From: Byssochlamys sp. IMV 00236
Taxonomy: Eukaryota > Ascomycota > Eurotiomycetes > Eurotiales > Thermoascaceae
Length of the DNA: 64,000 nucleotides
Assembly (NCBI GenBank): GCA_001931875.2
Contig: MSJH02000278.1
Location: forward strand, 1-64,000
Direction: 5' to 3'
Part shown: positions 9,473 through 20,423 of the stretch, in pieces
Position numbering within the stretch: position 1 is the stretch's first letter
Layout: every line of letters begins with the position of its first letter
Notes under the pieces: model-generated
What the model was told of the DNA's origin: nothing
The model's input: the letters and a program-made list of their open reading frames with translations, nothing else
The model's database searches: none
Position numbers and translations under genes: made by a program

Positions 9473-11825
9473 ATGTCGGTTGATGTTATCCCAGGAGATA
9501 TATCTACCTTTACAGTAGCCATAGCCATATTTAGTGGCTGCATACTCTTTTTTGGGTATATATCAATGTTCCTGAAAGAAAGACTGTTTCTCTCTGAAGC
9601 ATGTAAGAATGATCCACGTCATTTTAAAGGGCTACTCACTCCTTTATATAGTCATTGCTCTCCTTGTTGGAGTTCTTGCCGGCCCATTGGTTGTAAATGG
9701 CCTTAATCCATATACTTGGAAGGACTATCATGAAATCACTAAACAATTGACCCGATGTATTATTGCCATCCAGGTGATGGCAGTTGGTATCGAACTACCA
9801 CAGTAAGGTTAATTCATGATAATGTATGAAATACTTATGTCTATTCATAGACATTATTTGAAAAAAGAATGGCGCACAGTCCTTATGTTTCTTATACCCG
9901 TCATGATATACATGTGGCTCGTAAGCGGTACTCTTATCTGGGGTCTTATTCGTCCTCTTAGTTTTGTAAGATATATAGATAGAGCAACCTTTCTATGATA
10001 AAAATGGATTACTAAATACTCTATAGCTTGAATCACTCGTCATATCTGCTTGTATTTGTCCAACTGATCCAGTAAGTTTGTCCGAATAATAATAAAAAAC
10101 CAAAACTGATGTATGCTATTAGATTTTAGCAAATTCTGTTGTTAAGGGGCGATTTGCAGAAAAACACGTACCTCCCCATGTACGAAATGCATTAGCTGCA
10201 GAAAGGTAAAAAAAAAAGACCTATTCAATATTTTTTTACTTATCGGCCAGTAATACACAGTGGAGCCAATGATGGTATGGGCTTTCCATTTCTGTTTTTA
10301 GCCATTTTTTTAATATCGGAGGACAGCGTTGGAAAAGCGGTTGGTAAATGGATCTACATAACATGTCTGTTTCAAATCATTCTTTCCTGCGTTATTGGCG
10401 TTGTCGTTGGATACATTGCCAGAAAGGCGTTACAATGGTCGGAGAAACGGTCAGTTTTAAAAGAATGGGAACAAGATATAACATGATTAACATGTCTAAT
10501 ATAGTCGTCTTATCGACAAACCATCATTTCTGTCCTTTGCCATTGCGTTAGCAGTAAGTTAATTTCTCAAAAAGCGAAAAACATACTCACTCTATTGTTT
10601 TAGCTCTTCTTAATGAGCGTTACTGGATTCTCTGGCAGTGATGACCTACTCGCATGCTTTGTTGCTGGCAACGCGTTTTCATGGGATGAATGGTTCAGGC
10701 GCGAGACAGAAGAAGCTCATTTTCAAGAGGTGATTGACATGATGCTAAATTTGGCTATATTCGTTTACATCGGCTCTATTATAGTAAGCTAAATACGATC
10801 GTGTATGAATTTGCTCAATAACATCCTCTTAATAGCCTTGGTGGGAGTTTAATAATCACGAGCTTGGCTTGGAACCATGGAGAATGGTGCTTGTAGCCTT
10901 CCTTGTCTTATTTTTCCGCCGTTTGCCTGTTGTAGTCTTGCTCAAACCGGCAATGCCGGCCATCAAGACCTATCGAGAGGCTGTGTTCAGCGGATGGTTT
11001 GGACCTATTGGCGTTGGTGCTGTCTTTTTATCGACGATTGCCAAGGAAGAGCTAGAGACTGTTTATGAAGGAAAGGAGAAACCACTAGCCACTCAAATTG
11101 TAGGACCCGTCGTGCTCTTTATTGTGTTTTCGTCTGTTGTCATACATGGTACAACGGTCCCCTTGTTCAAGCTTGGTAGAACGATTCGCACAAGGACGGT
11201 GTCGGTGAATAAGCCTGCTGATGTTGCGGCTGTTTCCGAAAAAGCCGACCATCAGGATGACCAAGAAAGAGGCATGAGGACAGCAGATGAGAAAAAGGAT
11301 GAACAGACTTTGAATGGAAGTACAATATTGGCCAAGTCATTGGAGAACAATAGACAAGTGATAGTGGATATGCATGCATCAGATTTTGAATATCCCGAAG
11401 AAGACTTTTTGCCAGATGACGTGTCCGATGCTATTGCAAGCACAAAGTACGACTTGTTAACAAACACCGCTAGTCGGTCGTTATCTTCTGTCAGAACGAG
11501 GGCAAGTGGTAGTAAAACTTCTGTTACCTTTGCAAGCAACGTGGGTGCAACAACAAAATTGGTAGAACCTCCTAAACATAGTACAGTTGATAAAAAAAAG
11601 AAACCAGAAGAAGTGGTTAGCTTGAAGACGTGGTTCTTTAGAAGTAATTCAGCTTCCAGAATTCAAAAGAGAAGGAGGCAAAAAGAAAAAGAAAGGAAAA
11701 GAAGGATAAAGGAAGATAAAAGGATATTGAAAGAAAAGCAAAAAGAAGAGAAAAGATTACTAAAGGAAAGACAAAGAACAGGAATAACCAATCCCACGAT
11801 TCGAGTGACTGAAGTAGTAGTATGA
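9473..11825 (+). CDS. NHA1: Plasma-membrane Na+(K+)/H+ antiporter, fungal NHA1/SOD2 type
   Basis: Nine exons (9473-9602, 9652-9802, 9851-9965, 10027-10071, 10123-10205, 10261-10449, 10505-10553, 10604-10783, 10836-11825) join to 643 residues. The first 430 or so form about a dozen transmembrane helices with family motifs: ALLVGVLAGP, VMAVGIELPQ, SACICPTDPILANSVVKGRF, SGANDGMGFPF (the cation-site Asp follows Asn) and FSGSDDLLACFVAGNAFSWD. Antiporters of this class export Na+, Li+ or K+ in exchange for protons and set cytosolic pH and salt tolerance. The last exon carries a roughly 230-residue cytoplasmic tail ending in a very basic helix rich in KER/KEK repeats. That tail is shorter than in yeast Nha1 and of unknown role. 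The start is the first ATG, before the first helix. Confidence 0.93.
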
Positions 11826-11989
11826 TGGATAAAATTATGTATGCTTTTAAGCAGATTACAAAACCCAAGTTACGCAAAAAAGGGGGAAAGCGGTTCTATC
11901 GTCTTGTCCTCACGTGCCCTTGTTTTTTTAAATCAATAAATAAGCTCCATCCCCCCTTTCCTTTTTTCCTTTTTTATTTTTTTCTCTTT

Positions 11990-13840
11990 ATGAGCAAAGA
12001 TAAAGAAAGGCTACATTCATTCTTATTCCGTCATGTTCCATCTCAAGTCAGCAATAAGCAAAAATTATGTTATAGACATAGGCCCGACTTAGTAAAGAAT
12101 AGAGGACCAGATGAATTTAGCGCTCAACAAGTGCAAGAGGTAGAAAAGAATTGACTTAAGTTCAACAGTTTAATTGTTTATGATTAGGAAATCGAACGAT
12201 TACCGACAGCGGATAAGGAAGCTATTTCACATATCTGGTCATTATTTGCAGCAGCACCTTCAGATCAGCGTATATTGATACTTAAAGGTCTAATATCCAC
12301 TTGCTGTATGCCACAATTATCATTTCTATTTAATGCAACGCAACCCTTACTCCGCATTGATTTTGTATCAGTCTTTCCAAAAGAGATAACGTTGGCGATA
12401 TTCTCACACTTGGATGCGAAATCACTATGTCACGCTGCACAAGTATCAACCAAATGGAAAGAAATTGCCGATGACGATCAACTGTGGCATCGTATGTGTG
12501 AGCAACATATTGATAAAAAGTGTGAGAAATGTGGATGGGGATTACCTTTATTAGATAAAAAGACAAGATCTGCTTATAAACGGAAAAGAATGATGAATGA
12601 CACTAGCACGACATCACCTATTCAGATTGCATGTGGTCCTGCGCCTACGATTGGCTCACCTCAGGATAGCTGTAATATCAAAAGGCAGCGAATTGAAACA
12701 GTAAATACACAACCTTTGATTTCGCCGCCACCGCGTAGAAGGCCTTGGAAAGATGTCTATAGTGAACGCTTAATAGTTGAAAGAAATTGGCGGAATAATA
12801 ACCATAGCCTTCTCACTCTCAATGGACACACAGATGGCGTAATGTGTGTTCAATTTTGTGAAATTGCAAAATTAGTCATTACTGGCTCACTCGATAAAAC
12901 CGTACGAGTGTGGCATCTAGAGACAGGCGAACTTATCAAGATACTTACAGGTCATTCACGTGGAGTGAGGGCCCTTCAATTTGATGATGCCAAGCTTGTG
13001 ACAGGTGCGATGGACAATACACTCAAGATTTGGAATTATCATACCGGTCAGTGCATCCGAACCCTTGAAGGTCATACAGGCGGTGTCCTCAGTCTACACT
13101 TTGACTCTCGTATTTTGGCGAGCGGATCTACAGATCATACTATCCGCGTTTGGAACTTTGATATTGGAGAATGTTGTACGCTCGTCGGCCACTCTGAGTG
13201 GGTCAACTCCGTTCGAATATGCCAACAGGGTCAAATGCTTATTTCAAGTAGCGACGATGCTACCATTCGCTTATGGGATCTACACTCTCGTTCATGTATA
13301 CAAGTCTATCGAGGACATGTCGGACAGGTACAGGTTGCCCTACCTAGTCCACATGGATTTAAACATCGACTAAAGAGTAAAACATCATTGCCTGAGCGCA
13401 GTACAGAACAACAACAAGTATTTGTTCAGAGAACGAGTTGTTCGAATACAGAAGTCATACGTCCAACACCTGCAACATACCCTAATAATGCTGAGCCTTT
13501 TAAACCTTCACAGTCAACTGCGTCTGATCTACCCATCATTATATCCAGCTCACTTGACAATACCATCAAGATTTGGGATCTGCATAGTGGTCAATGCCTC
13601 CGTACGTTGTTTGGTCATATCCAAGGTATCTGGGGACTTGACTTTGATAAGCTTCACATCGTCTCTGGTTCCCATGACAAGACATTACGTATCTGGGATA
13701 CGGAAACGGGCCGTTGTCTTTATGCACTCGAAGGACATAGCTCCCCAGTGACGGCTGTTGCATTGAGTGATACAAAAATTATCTCTGCCGCTGATAATGG
13801 AGAAATAAAAATCTGGGACTTTGGCAGAATACAAAAATGA
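11990..13840 (+). CDS. MET30: F-box/WD40 SCF receptor, MET30/sconB (scon-2)
   Basis: Exons 11990-12139 and 12188-13840 join to 600 residues. After an N-terminal helical part an F-box lies at about residues 110-155 (FPKEITLAIFSHLDAKSLCHAAQVS), followed directly by WHRMCEQHIDKKCEKCGWGLPLL, the stretch that sets Met30/sconB apart from Cdc4. Seven WD40 repeats fill residues 257-600 (GHTDGVM, GHSRGVR, GHTGGVL and others), with a low-complexity insert between repeats 5 and 6. Known role: substrate receptor of an SCF ubiquitin ligase that restrains the sulfur-assimilation activator (Met4 in yeast, CYS-3 in Neurospora) when sulfur is plentiful. The next gene, 201 bp downstream on the same strand, is a bZIP factor of exactly that class. 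The 48-bp intron near the start keeps the frame. Confidence 0.93.
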
Positions 13841-14036
13841 TAATAAAAAATAACAAATGACGCGATTTAAGTGCTGTATTATCGAATTTAAGATATTACG
13901 ACATTTTTTGTAAAACACAAGCCATTACTTTGCTTTCCCCCCTTTCGTCCATACATCCTTCATGCGTGCCCCCCTTTTCCTTCTTTTTTTTTTTTCTGGT
14001 AGACATAACAGGACAAAAGCATATATCATTCATTCG

Positions 14037-14048
14037 ATGGGATGGTGA
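14037..14048 (+). promoter_or_regulatory. Three-codon upstream ORF overlapping the bZIP start codon
   Basis: An ATG at 14037 opens the frame ATG GGA TGG TGA, which overlaps the main start ATG at 14042 in another frame. If the transcript begins upstream, ribosomes using the first ATG would stop just past the main start. A regulatory effect is inference. Confidence 0.4.
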
Positions 14049-14950
14049 ACAATAAACAACAAACAGATTGGTCAAGTCAATTCATGCTACCGACCTCACA
14101 ACCAGAAAACTATTATGCAACCAACTATCCTCCCAATTCATCCTCATCATCAAAGCATATAGCCATTCTTTATGATGATGACGATCCATCTTCAGATATG
14201 ATGTTGACTCATGGTACACACATATAGATATTTACCATCCTTTAACTTATTTTATCATTTTTACAAGAGACTGTCAATAGATACACACCACACGTGACAA
14301 TCAGCCAGAAACCAGTCGATCTTTACCCTTCTCAACACTCAAGCGCCCTGAGCTCGCCCACTCCTTTCTATTTTCCAGAGGAACAGCATCCTTCCACACA
14401 AAAATATGAGTCCATGTTCTTGGCCGAGAACAATAACAGTAGACCATCTGAAGTGACAAGTGTCAAGCAACACTTGGACGACTCATTTCTGATGCAACAT
14501 AACCAACATATGGAACAGCAACATATACATTCAAATAGTGAAGAAGGCAAAGAGGATGAACCCGTCATTGGAGATGGCGCACGGAGTTATAGCAGCGTAG
14601 AGAGTTCGGGTAGCAGAAGATCTCAAAAACTATCAAAGGAAGATAAACGAAAAAGAAATACCGCTGCATCGGCTCGTTTTCGTATCAAAAAGAAAATGAG
14701 AGAAAAGGCCCTTCAAAGTACTGCTTGTGAGATGACGGAAAAGGCAAAACGAATGGAACAAAAAGTCCATGAACTCGAAAGAGAGATTAAATGGCTCAAG
14801 GCCCTGATTGTAGAAAAGGATGATGCTCGGTTAGAAGAGCTCATAAAAGAAAGACCAGCTGTATCCATTGCTTTTCCTATGCCTTCTACATCTCGACAAT
14901 CACAACAGCCTTCTGAAGACGAGGAGGATGAGAATAGCGATGAAAGCTAA
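14042..14950 (+). CDS. bZIP transcription factor, CYS-3/MetR-like sulfur regulator
   Basis: Exons 14042-14213 and 14268-14950 join to 284 residues. The first 180 are low-complexity (Ser, Gln, His) and acidic, suited to an activation region. The basic region at about residues 183-200 reads KRKRNTAASARFRIKKKMRE, close to the Neurospora CYS-3 / Aspergillus MetR signature as I recall it, and a leucine zipper follows to about residue 245 (heptads in MEQKVHELEREIKWLKALI). The C-terminus is acidic (EDEEDENSDES). CYS-3-type factors activate sulfur uptake and assimilation genes and are targets of the sconB/Met30 ligase, encoded next door. GCN4/CPC-1-like factors are an alternative, but the RNTAASARFR core favours CYS-3. 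Partnership with the neighbour is inference. Confidence 0.82.
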
Positions 14951-15068
14951 AAAAAAAAAAATGAATATGATCATATGATTCCCTTCTCTCTAAGAATATG
15001 CTTATTATGCCCCCACTTCTTTTTTATATGAAATCTAATAAAGAATATGCTTTTATTAATGGTATAAA

Positions 15069-18017
15069 TTATGCAGACATTCTTTCCAACACATTGGCTG
15101 CCAAGTGTGCACCAATATCTAACAAAATTTGAAATAAGAAACGGGGAGCGAATATCTTCCAGGTCATTAAATGTCGTCTTAAAATAAATACAAATATAGC
15201 ACACAGGAAAGTCGGAACAGCCTGCATGAGTATCAAAAGAAAGAGAGATTGCTTGATATCCCGTTTGGAGGCTTCCTTTGACAGAAGAACGAGCCAACCT
15301 ATCCAAGAGATGATATACCCCGCCAAAGTCGAAAGTGTCACCAAGACCATACCACCATAGTAATTCATGTCATCAAATCCTACAAATGCTGCCTTCCATG
15401 GTAGAGAAGTAAATGTCGCCTGGTGGCCTGTGACAAAGAAGAGGTGATGCCCAAAGAACTGCAAGAGAGTCAATCTTAACAACAAGCTTGTTTGATCACC
15501 ATTAGATAACAGACGAACTACCCAAGGAGAAAGAAGAAGAATTAAGCTTGCAAGTGGTCGTTGGAGCATGGCCAGCATCGTACTCCATATGAACAGTAAT
15601 ACCCAGCCTTGCTGTGTCTTGCTGTAACAAGTTCTTTGATGAACCACATATGCAGAGATAAATACACACAGAGCATAGACAAAACGTGGCAAGTAGACAT
15701 CGAGTATCTTTCGAACCACCACTGGAACCATCACCCAGCCAGTAGCAGTTTCGGTTGAACTCTGATGAATTTCGACAACCATTCTGATAGCCACAACCAT
15801 GCCGCACAGCCGATAGACGCTATGTGGTACCCTGTCTTTGCCTACACTACGCTTCAGCAGCAGAGATGAGTAAAATAGGACAAGGATGACTGTGGCAATA
15901 AAACTGATGGAGACAAAGGTTGCGGAATAACTGTCAAATGATAAAAAGTCATGATGAAGGTATTGGCAGTACGGGAACTGTTCTTCGCGACATTGGCCTG
16001 TCACACTTGTCAATCGTACGACGATCAGAAACAACAGTGGTTCTTTTGCTGCCTGGACAACCCTAGCCAGATTGAGACCATGTCTTGTAGATAAACAGTT
16101 TCTAGTAAACCATAGAATCGACAGAGCAGATAGCACATATCTTACACTCGCATCTTCCCAGACAACGTAGCTATTGGAGCCTAGAGTAAAGGATTGTACA
16201 AGGCTAATCATAAATATAAGGCCCCAATCCAAAGACAATGGATTTGTCTTTAAGCAAGTTACTGAAGAGAAAAGACAGCACACATAGAATGAAAACAAAA
16301 CACCTAGCCAATCCGTATAGCTCATCTTCTCAAACCATCCATGCTGCCATAGTGTTATGGTAAAGGGCTGAAGCGCAAACAAGACGGGAACCATAAATAG
16401 AGTAGAATAGAGCAAACGGTTGCGTGTGATCTCAAAGTTCATAGACAGCATGGATACAACAACAGAGAACCCCAAGAGGGCTATTCCCAATAGCATGGAT
16501 CCTGCGTCAAACTGTGCCCAAATCGATTCACAGTATTGAATTGTGTCGATCAAGAACGCGTCATATTCAAAAAGTGCTTGCTCAATCAAGTTTATATATT
16601 GCTCCTGCTGGTCCTCAGACAAAATGGTGATATTGTCAAGGCATGTCGTGAATGATGCCTGTGATGCAAGCTCAAACATGATATTATCAGCGTCGTATAA
16701 ATGCTTGAGGATAGGTCCTAATTGTGTGGTTGAAAAATCCGGTTGCCTCGTTTGCTGAGAATAATGAATGAGATAATCATATACTTGCAGAGCATTGGTG
16801 CGAAACTGTCCAACGATATGAAGTAGGTTGTATATCTTACTGTTTGATGGCTTGTCAGGTAACAATAGGTCAGGTATGATAGCACCAAGATTTCCAAAAG
16901 GTATAGGGACTTGTAAAAGGTACGATAGTGTAGGCACGAGATTCACTTGAGCTACGACAGGATAGCTTGAAGCATCGTACCGTAACCTTTCCGAAATAGC
17001 CTTTATGTCATATCCAAGCCTATTCACCCGGGCATCATGAACACGTTCAAAAAGATGTCGGTAGTACGTTTTTTCCTGTGGCTCAGGATGTGAACCTAAA
17101 CCTAGCGGCCTTCCAGAATGAATAAACAGAGTACTCATGAGCTCTTCCAAGCTTTCTCCTCCGTGATCTCCCTCGGGAGACATGCCATGATCGCCCATGA
17201 GAATAAACAAGGTATTGTTATCGACCTGATCCAAAATCCTTTCAATCACCGTGTTCATCTGGTTGAGTTTTCTTGCCATGTTGGGGTGAGACGGACCATG
17301 GGTATGTCCACAATGATCAACCCCTAAAAAGTGAGCGACCGCGAGTTCCCAGTCGTCACTGGCCATCAGGGGCCAAAGGTGAGACAAGATCGAATCGTCC
17401 ACTGAATCGAGATCAAGCATCTTGAAGCTGTCGCTGTCAAAGGTACGGTCGGGTCGATCAAAGACATCCGGATATAAGTGGACCCAGGTATCGTCTCCCA
17501 TAAAGTAAATATTATTGTAGCGCTGTTTGACGTGATGCAAAAGGTGATCCTCTTGTACCTCGGATGAAGCAAAATTAGAACCGACATCGATAAAAGTAGG
17601 TAGTGATCCTGTCATCAACCCCTTGATGCGCTGCATCGTCGTTGTAGGTGGATCAGCACGAAATTGAAATAAAAGTGACGACTGAGGCCGAGTATCCAAG
17701 AGTCGTTGAATCACAGGAAGCTTGTTGAGGTAATGATCCGTGTGGTTGCTATGTACTGAAAAATCAAAACGTAATGCGTCAATGACAATTATGATGGTTC
17801 GATTAAATGCATATCCAGATGAAATAGAAGGCAACACGGTCGGTGATGAGGCAGATGAGAGAGGGAGACGGTCCCAGGGAGTGCGTGAATACCCACGTAT
17901 ATTCAATGTCTGTCGTGTTAAAAGAAATCCCTTCAGATAAATGTATACTCCAAACGCTTGAAGACAAGTCAGGATCGCCAACACTGTCCCTAGCGACGGC
18001 TGAAGGGGAAATCGCAT
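15069..18017 (-). CDS. GPI13: GPI ethanolamine-phosphate transferase 3 (GPI13/PIG-O)
   Basis: A single exon of 982 residues, starting at the ATG whose product begins MRFPLQPSL; the frame stays open 55 codons further upstream, but that part is translation of A/T tracts. After a signal-anchor helix the lumenal catalytic domain (about residues 70-440) shows the alkaline-phosphatase-superfamily metal and nucleophile motifs: IIVIDALRFDF, TTTMQRIKGLMTG, LGVDHCGHTHGP and LMGDHGMSPEGDHGG. GFLLTR near the N-terminus is typical of PIG-O rather than PIG-N or PIG-G. At least a dozen transmembrane helices make up the C-terminal half. It adds phosphoethanolamine to the third mannose of the GPI core in the ER, the group later used to attach proteins. 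It converges on the bZIP gene (118 bp between stops) and is divergent from RPB5. Confidence 0.93.
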   Translation of the reverse strand: MRFPLQPSLGTVLAILTCLQAFGVYIYLKGFLLTRQTLNIRGYSRTPWDRLPLSSASSPTVLPSISSGYAFNRTIIIVIDALRFDFSVHSNHTDHYLNKLPVIQRLLDTRPQSSLLFQFRADPPTTTMQRIKGLMTGSLPTFIDVGSNFASSEVQEDHLLHHVKQRYNNIYFMGDDTWVHLYPDVFDRPDRTFDSDSFKMLDLDSVDDSILSHLWPLMASDDWELAVAHFLGVDHCGHTHGPSHPNMARKLNQMNTVIERILDQVDNNTLFILMGDHGMSPEGDHGGESLEELMSTLFIHSGRPLGLGSHPEPQEKTYYRHLFERVHDARVNRLGYDIKAISERLRYDASSYPVVAQVNLVPTLSYLLQVPIPFGNLGAIIPDLLLPDKPSNSKIYNLLHIVGQFRTNALQVYDYLIHYSQQTRQPDFSTTQLGPILKHLYDADNIMFELASQASFTTCLDNITILSEDQQEQYINLIEQALFEYDAFLIDTIQYCESIWAQFDAGSMLLGIALLGFSVVVSMLSMNFEITRNRLLYSTLFMVPVLFALQPFTITLWQHGWFEKMSYTDWLGVLFSFYVCCLFSSVTCLKTNPLSLDWGLIFMISLVQSFTLGSNSYVVWEDASVRYVLSALSILWFTRNCLSTRHGLNLARVVQAAKEPLLFLIVVRLTSVTGQCREEQFPYCQYLHHDFLSFDSYSATFVSISFIATVILVLFYSSLLLKRSVGKDRVPHSVYRLCGMVVAIRMVVEIHQSSTETATGWVMVPVVVRKILDVYLPRFVYALCVFISAYVVHQRTCYSKTQQGWVLLFIWSTMLAMLQRPLASLILLLSPWVVRLLSNGDQTSLLLRLTLLQFFGHHLFFVTGHQATFTSLPWKAAFVGFDDMNYYGGMVLVTLSTLAGYIISWIGWLVLLSKEASKRDIKQSLFLLILMQAVPTFLCAIFVFILRRHLMTWKIFAPRFLFQILLDIGAHLAANVLERMSA

Positions 18018-18211
18018 GAAGGAGAAAAACAAATGACAGACCGCAAGTGCTGGGTTGTGTGTAATGTGTGTGGCTAAAATTTTGCAGTCACGTTTACACC
18101 TTTGAGTGATTTTTGTTTTCTTCAAAAAAAAAAAAGAAAAAAAAAAAACAAAAAAAACTCTTCTTTTGAACACAACATACAAAAAAAAAAAGCGAGCATC
18201 ATCACATCATA
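18018..18211. promoter_or_regulatory. Shared divergent promoter GPI13 / RPB5 with A tracts
   Basis: Only 194 bp separate the two start codons. The space contains poly-A/poly-T tracts at about 18125-18155 and 18180-18191, nucleosome-excluding elements that often mark bidirectional fungal promoters. No specific factor site was identified. Confidence 0.55.
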
Positions 18212-19156
18212 ATGGATTCAGGTCACAGCAACGAGGCAACTAGATTATGGAGAGTTTTTCGTACTGCGCATCAAATGGTTCATGATAGAGTAAAATAAGA
18301 TTAAATTAGCATCGAGAGAAAAAGAGGATTAAGACGTTATTATAGGGATATTTAGTCTCTCAATCAGAGCTTGATATGGATTTGGAGTCATTTAAGCGTA
18401 CATTTGCTCCTTCTGGTGATGTTGAGTAAGTATTGATTTTACTATACATACACGCGTATTTATTTTAATAACATTCTCCTAGTCGAGATCAATTGACATT
18501 TGTAGTGCAAAAAAAGGACGATCCAACTGACCAACTGCTTGTCTTCTTTCCCAAAGATCCCTCAGTCGGTGTTAAACCTTTAAGAGTGTAAATATAATTA
18601 TGAATATACATTCATTTGTATACTTATACATTATTAGTTATGTCGAACGTATGGCACAACAGCAAATCCCCAAGGGTATCTGTATTTATCAAAAGAGTAT
18701 GACTTCCTCAGCAAATAAGGTATGATGTACATAATGAATGAGAGTAGCATGAAAACTAAACGAAATATAATAGGTCATTCAACAATTACCTTCAAAGCAT
18801 ACATTAGAATCTTTCCAAGAAAATGAGTTACTAGTCAATATTACACATCATGTATTGGTACCTAAACATGAAGTATTGACACCAGAAGAAAAGGCTACTT
18901 TGTTGCAGAGATAGTAAGTAATGGGCTTTAAGTAGAACAGTTGATTAATTCTTTTTTATAGCCGTTTGAAAGAAACCCAATTGCCACGTATTCAACATAC
19001 GGATCCAGTTGCTAGATATTATGGCTTAAAGCGTGGACAGGTAATAATTCATAATGAAATAAAGAGAGAAATACATAACACATTATGTAGGTTGTCAAAA
19101 TTTTAAGAGAGAGTGAAACTGCCGGTCGATATGTCAGTTATAGATTATGTATTTAA
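18212..19156 (+). CDS. RPB5: RNA polymerase I/II/III common subunit RPB5 (RPABC1)
   Basis: Seven short exons (18212-18289, 18346-18425, 18483-18587, 18638-18719, 18774-18913, 18962-19040, 19091-19156) join to 209 residues, close to yeast Rpb5 (215). The N-terminal jaw domain begins [20 protein letters not shown] and includes [12 protein letters not shown]. The C-terminal assembly domain is highly conserved: [57 protein letters not shown]. It is part of all three nuclear RNA polymerases and contacts downstream DNA. All introns are GT-AG and about 50-56 bp. Each exon is too short to stand out as a long frame, so the gene was found by joining them. Identity is certain. Confidence 0.97.
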
Positions 19157-19332
19157 ATAACAACAGCAATAATAATTTAAAAAAAAAGAAGTGGGTCATT
19201 TATATAAAAAAACTCCTTATAAAAACTTTCTCCTTTTTATTATAATTATTATTATTACTATTGTTTGTCAAATATACAGCCATGAATTACCAGATCCATT
19301 ATCATAAACACACGCACACATGTAAAAAAAAA

Positions 19333-19755
19333 TTAATCTGAGCGCTTCTTTCTTCTTCTTCCAGGATGTGGCGCACCATCGACAATACGTCTTACTAAAG
19401 GAAACGCGCCTTCAGAAGAAACGAGCACTTCTGTTGATTGTGAGTTATTAGTAGTCAATGTAGTATTTATCAGCTTACTTTGAACCATGTCAGCCATACA
19501 GTAGCCACCTAAATTAGCCTGCCAGAAATAGAAATCCTGTATGAACTGACCATTTCGATGAAGATCTTCTAGGTCATTTTGATGTTTATGAGTCAATGGA
19601 CGAAACTCTTCTTCTTTTATAACTCCCCATTCTGGATGTGTAAGTTTATCAAGCGTTGCTTGTTGCTTATCCTCCCATGACCTTGTACCATTCGTGTATA
19701 AACCAGAAAAATCTTGAACCATAGAGCGTTGTTTGTATATCGCTTTCTTTGGCAT
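19333..19755 (-). CDS. Hypothetical 140-residue protein
   Basis: The frame starts at the ATG encoding MPKKAIYK; an ATG 11 codons upstream is less likely. The product is hydrophilic, with a Trp-rich central part (WEDKQQATLDKL, PEWGVIKEEEFRPL, DFYFWQANLGGY) and a basic end RRRKKRSD that may be a nuclear localisation signal. No known domain is recognised. It converges with RPB5, whose stop lies 176 bp away. Codon pattern and length suggest a real gene; the function is unknown. Confidence 0.6.
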   Translation of the reverse strand: MPKKAIYKQRSMVQDFSGLYTNGTRSWEDKQQATLDKLTHPEWGVIKEEEFRPLTHKHQNDLEDLHRNGQFIQDFYFWQANLGGYCMADMVQSKLINTTLTTNNSQSTEVLVSSEGAFPLVRRIVDGAPHPGRRRKKRSD

Positions 19756-20036
19756 CTTTAAAGAATAATAAATAAATAAAAAAGACAAGAAAAAGAGAGA
19801 GAGAGAAACAGGCTGAAGAAAAGAGAGAGGTCCTTTTTAAGTTTATTTAAGATTAGGGGGGTGTGGAACATAATCTTTGTACATACTTTGACGATGTTTG
19901 TCAAAAAGGAAAGTGCGTCATTTACAGTTTTTAGTACTCCCCCCCTTTTTTTTTCTACTTCTCTGTCTCGATCACTCAGTCTTTCTCCCCCCCCCCTATT
20001 TTAAATATATATATATACACATACACAAAATAAAGA

Positions 20037-20423
20037 TTAGGTGGCTCGTGCATTCACCAGATTGGATATAAAGTGAACTAGGCTCAAATAACCAAGGTTT
20101 TGTTGTTTAAGGGAAAAAAAGACGCGAAATAGGATAAAGAGTAACCAGAGTATACTGATGAACCAAATGACGGTTTTCCTATTTGAACTCTTCTTCAATT
20201 CATGTCCCTTGAATCGTTTGGAGGCTGTCGTCTTTTTTGTACTGTCATCTTTAAGTCTCTGTGAATCATTACCAAATGTCATTTTTAATAATGACAGTCG
20301 TTTCCCTCGTTCATTCGCTGGTCTTTTTTCTGTTACAGAACTCGTTATTGCAGTAGGCAAGTGTCGTCTTTGCCGTGATGGTCGACTTCCCATGTAAAGA
20401 TCTGCATTTGGCATTATAAGCAA
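20037..20423 (-). CDS. Hypothetical tail-anchored membrane protein
   Basis: The frame encodes about 128 residues (an internal ATG three codons in, MPNADLYM, is an equally good start). The first 80 residues are very basic and polar (SRPSRQRRHLP, KKTTASKRFKGHELKK). A single hydrophobic helix VIWFISILWLLFILFRVFF follows near residues 85-104, then a short lumenal end. That is the layout of a tail-anchored ER or nuclear-envelope protein. I do not recognise the family. T- and C-rich stretches flank it on the right side of the gene at 19333. Confidence 0.55.
   Translation of the reverse strand: MLIMPNADLYMGSRPSRQRRHLPTAITSSVTEKRPANERGKRLSLLKMTFGNDSQRLKDDSTKKTTASKRFKGHELKKSSNRKTVIWFISILWLLFILFRVFFSLKQQNLGYLSLVHFISNLVNARAT

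Noticed and set aside
18018..18182. N-terminal extension of GPI13 from the first ATG
   Set aside because: The extra 55 residues translate poly-A/T tracts and a basic stretch; the conserved start is at 18017.
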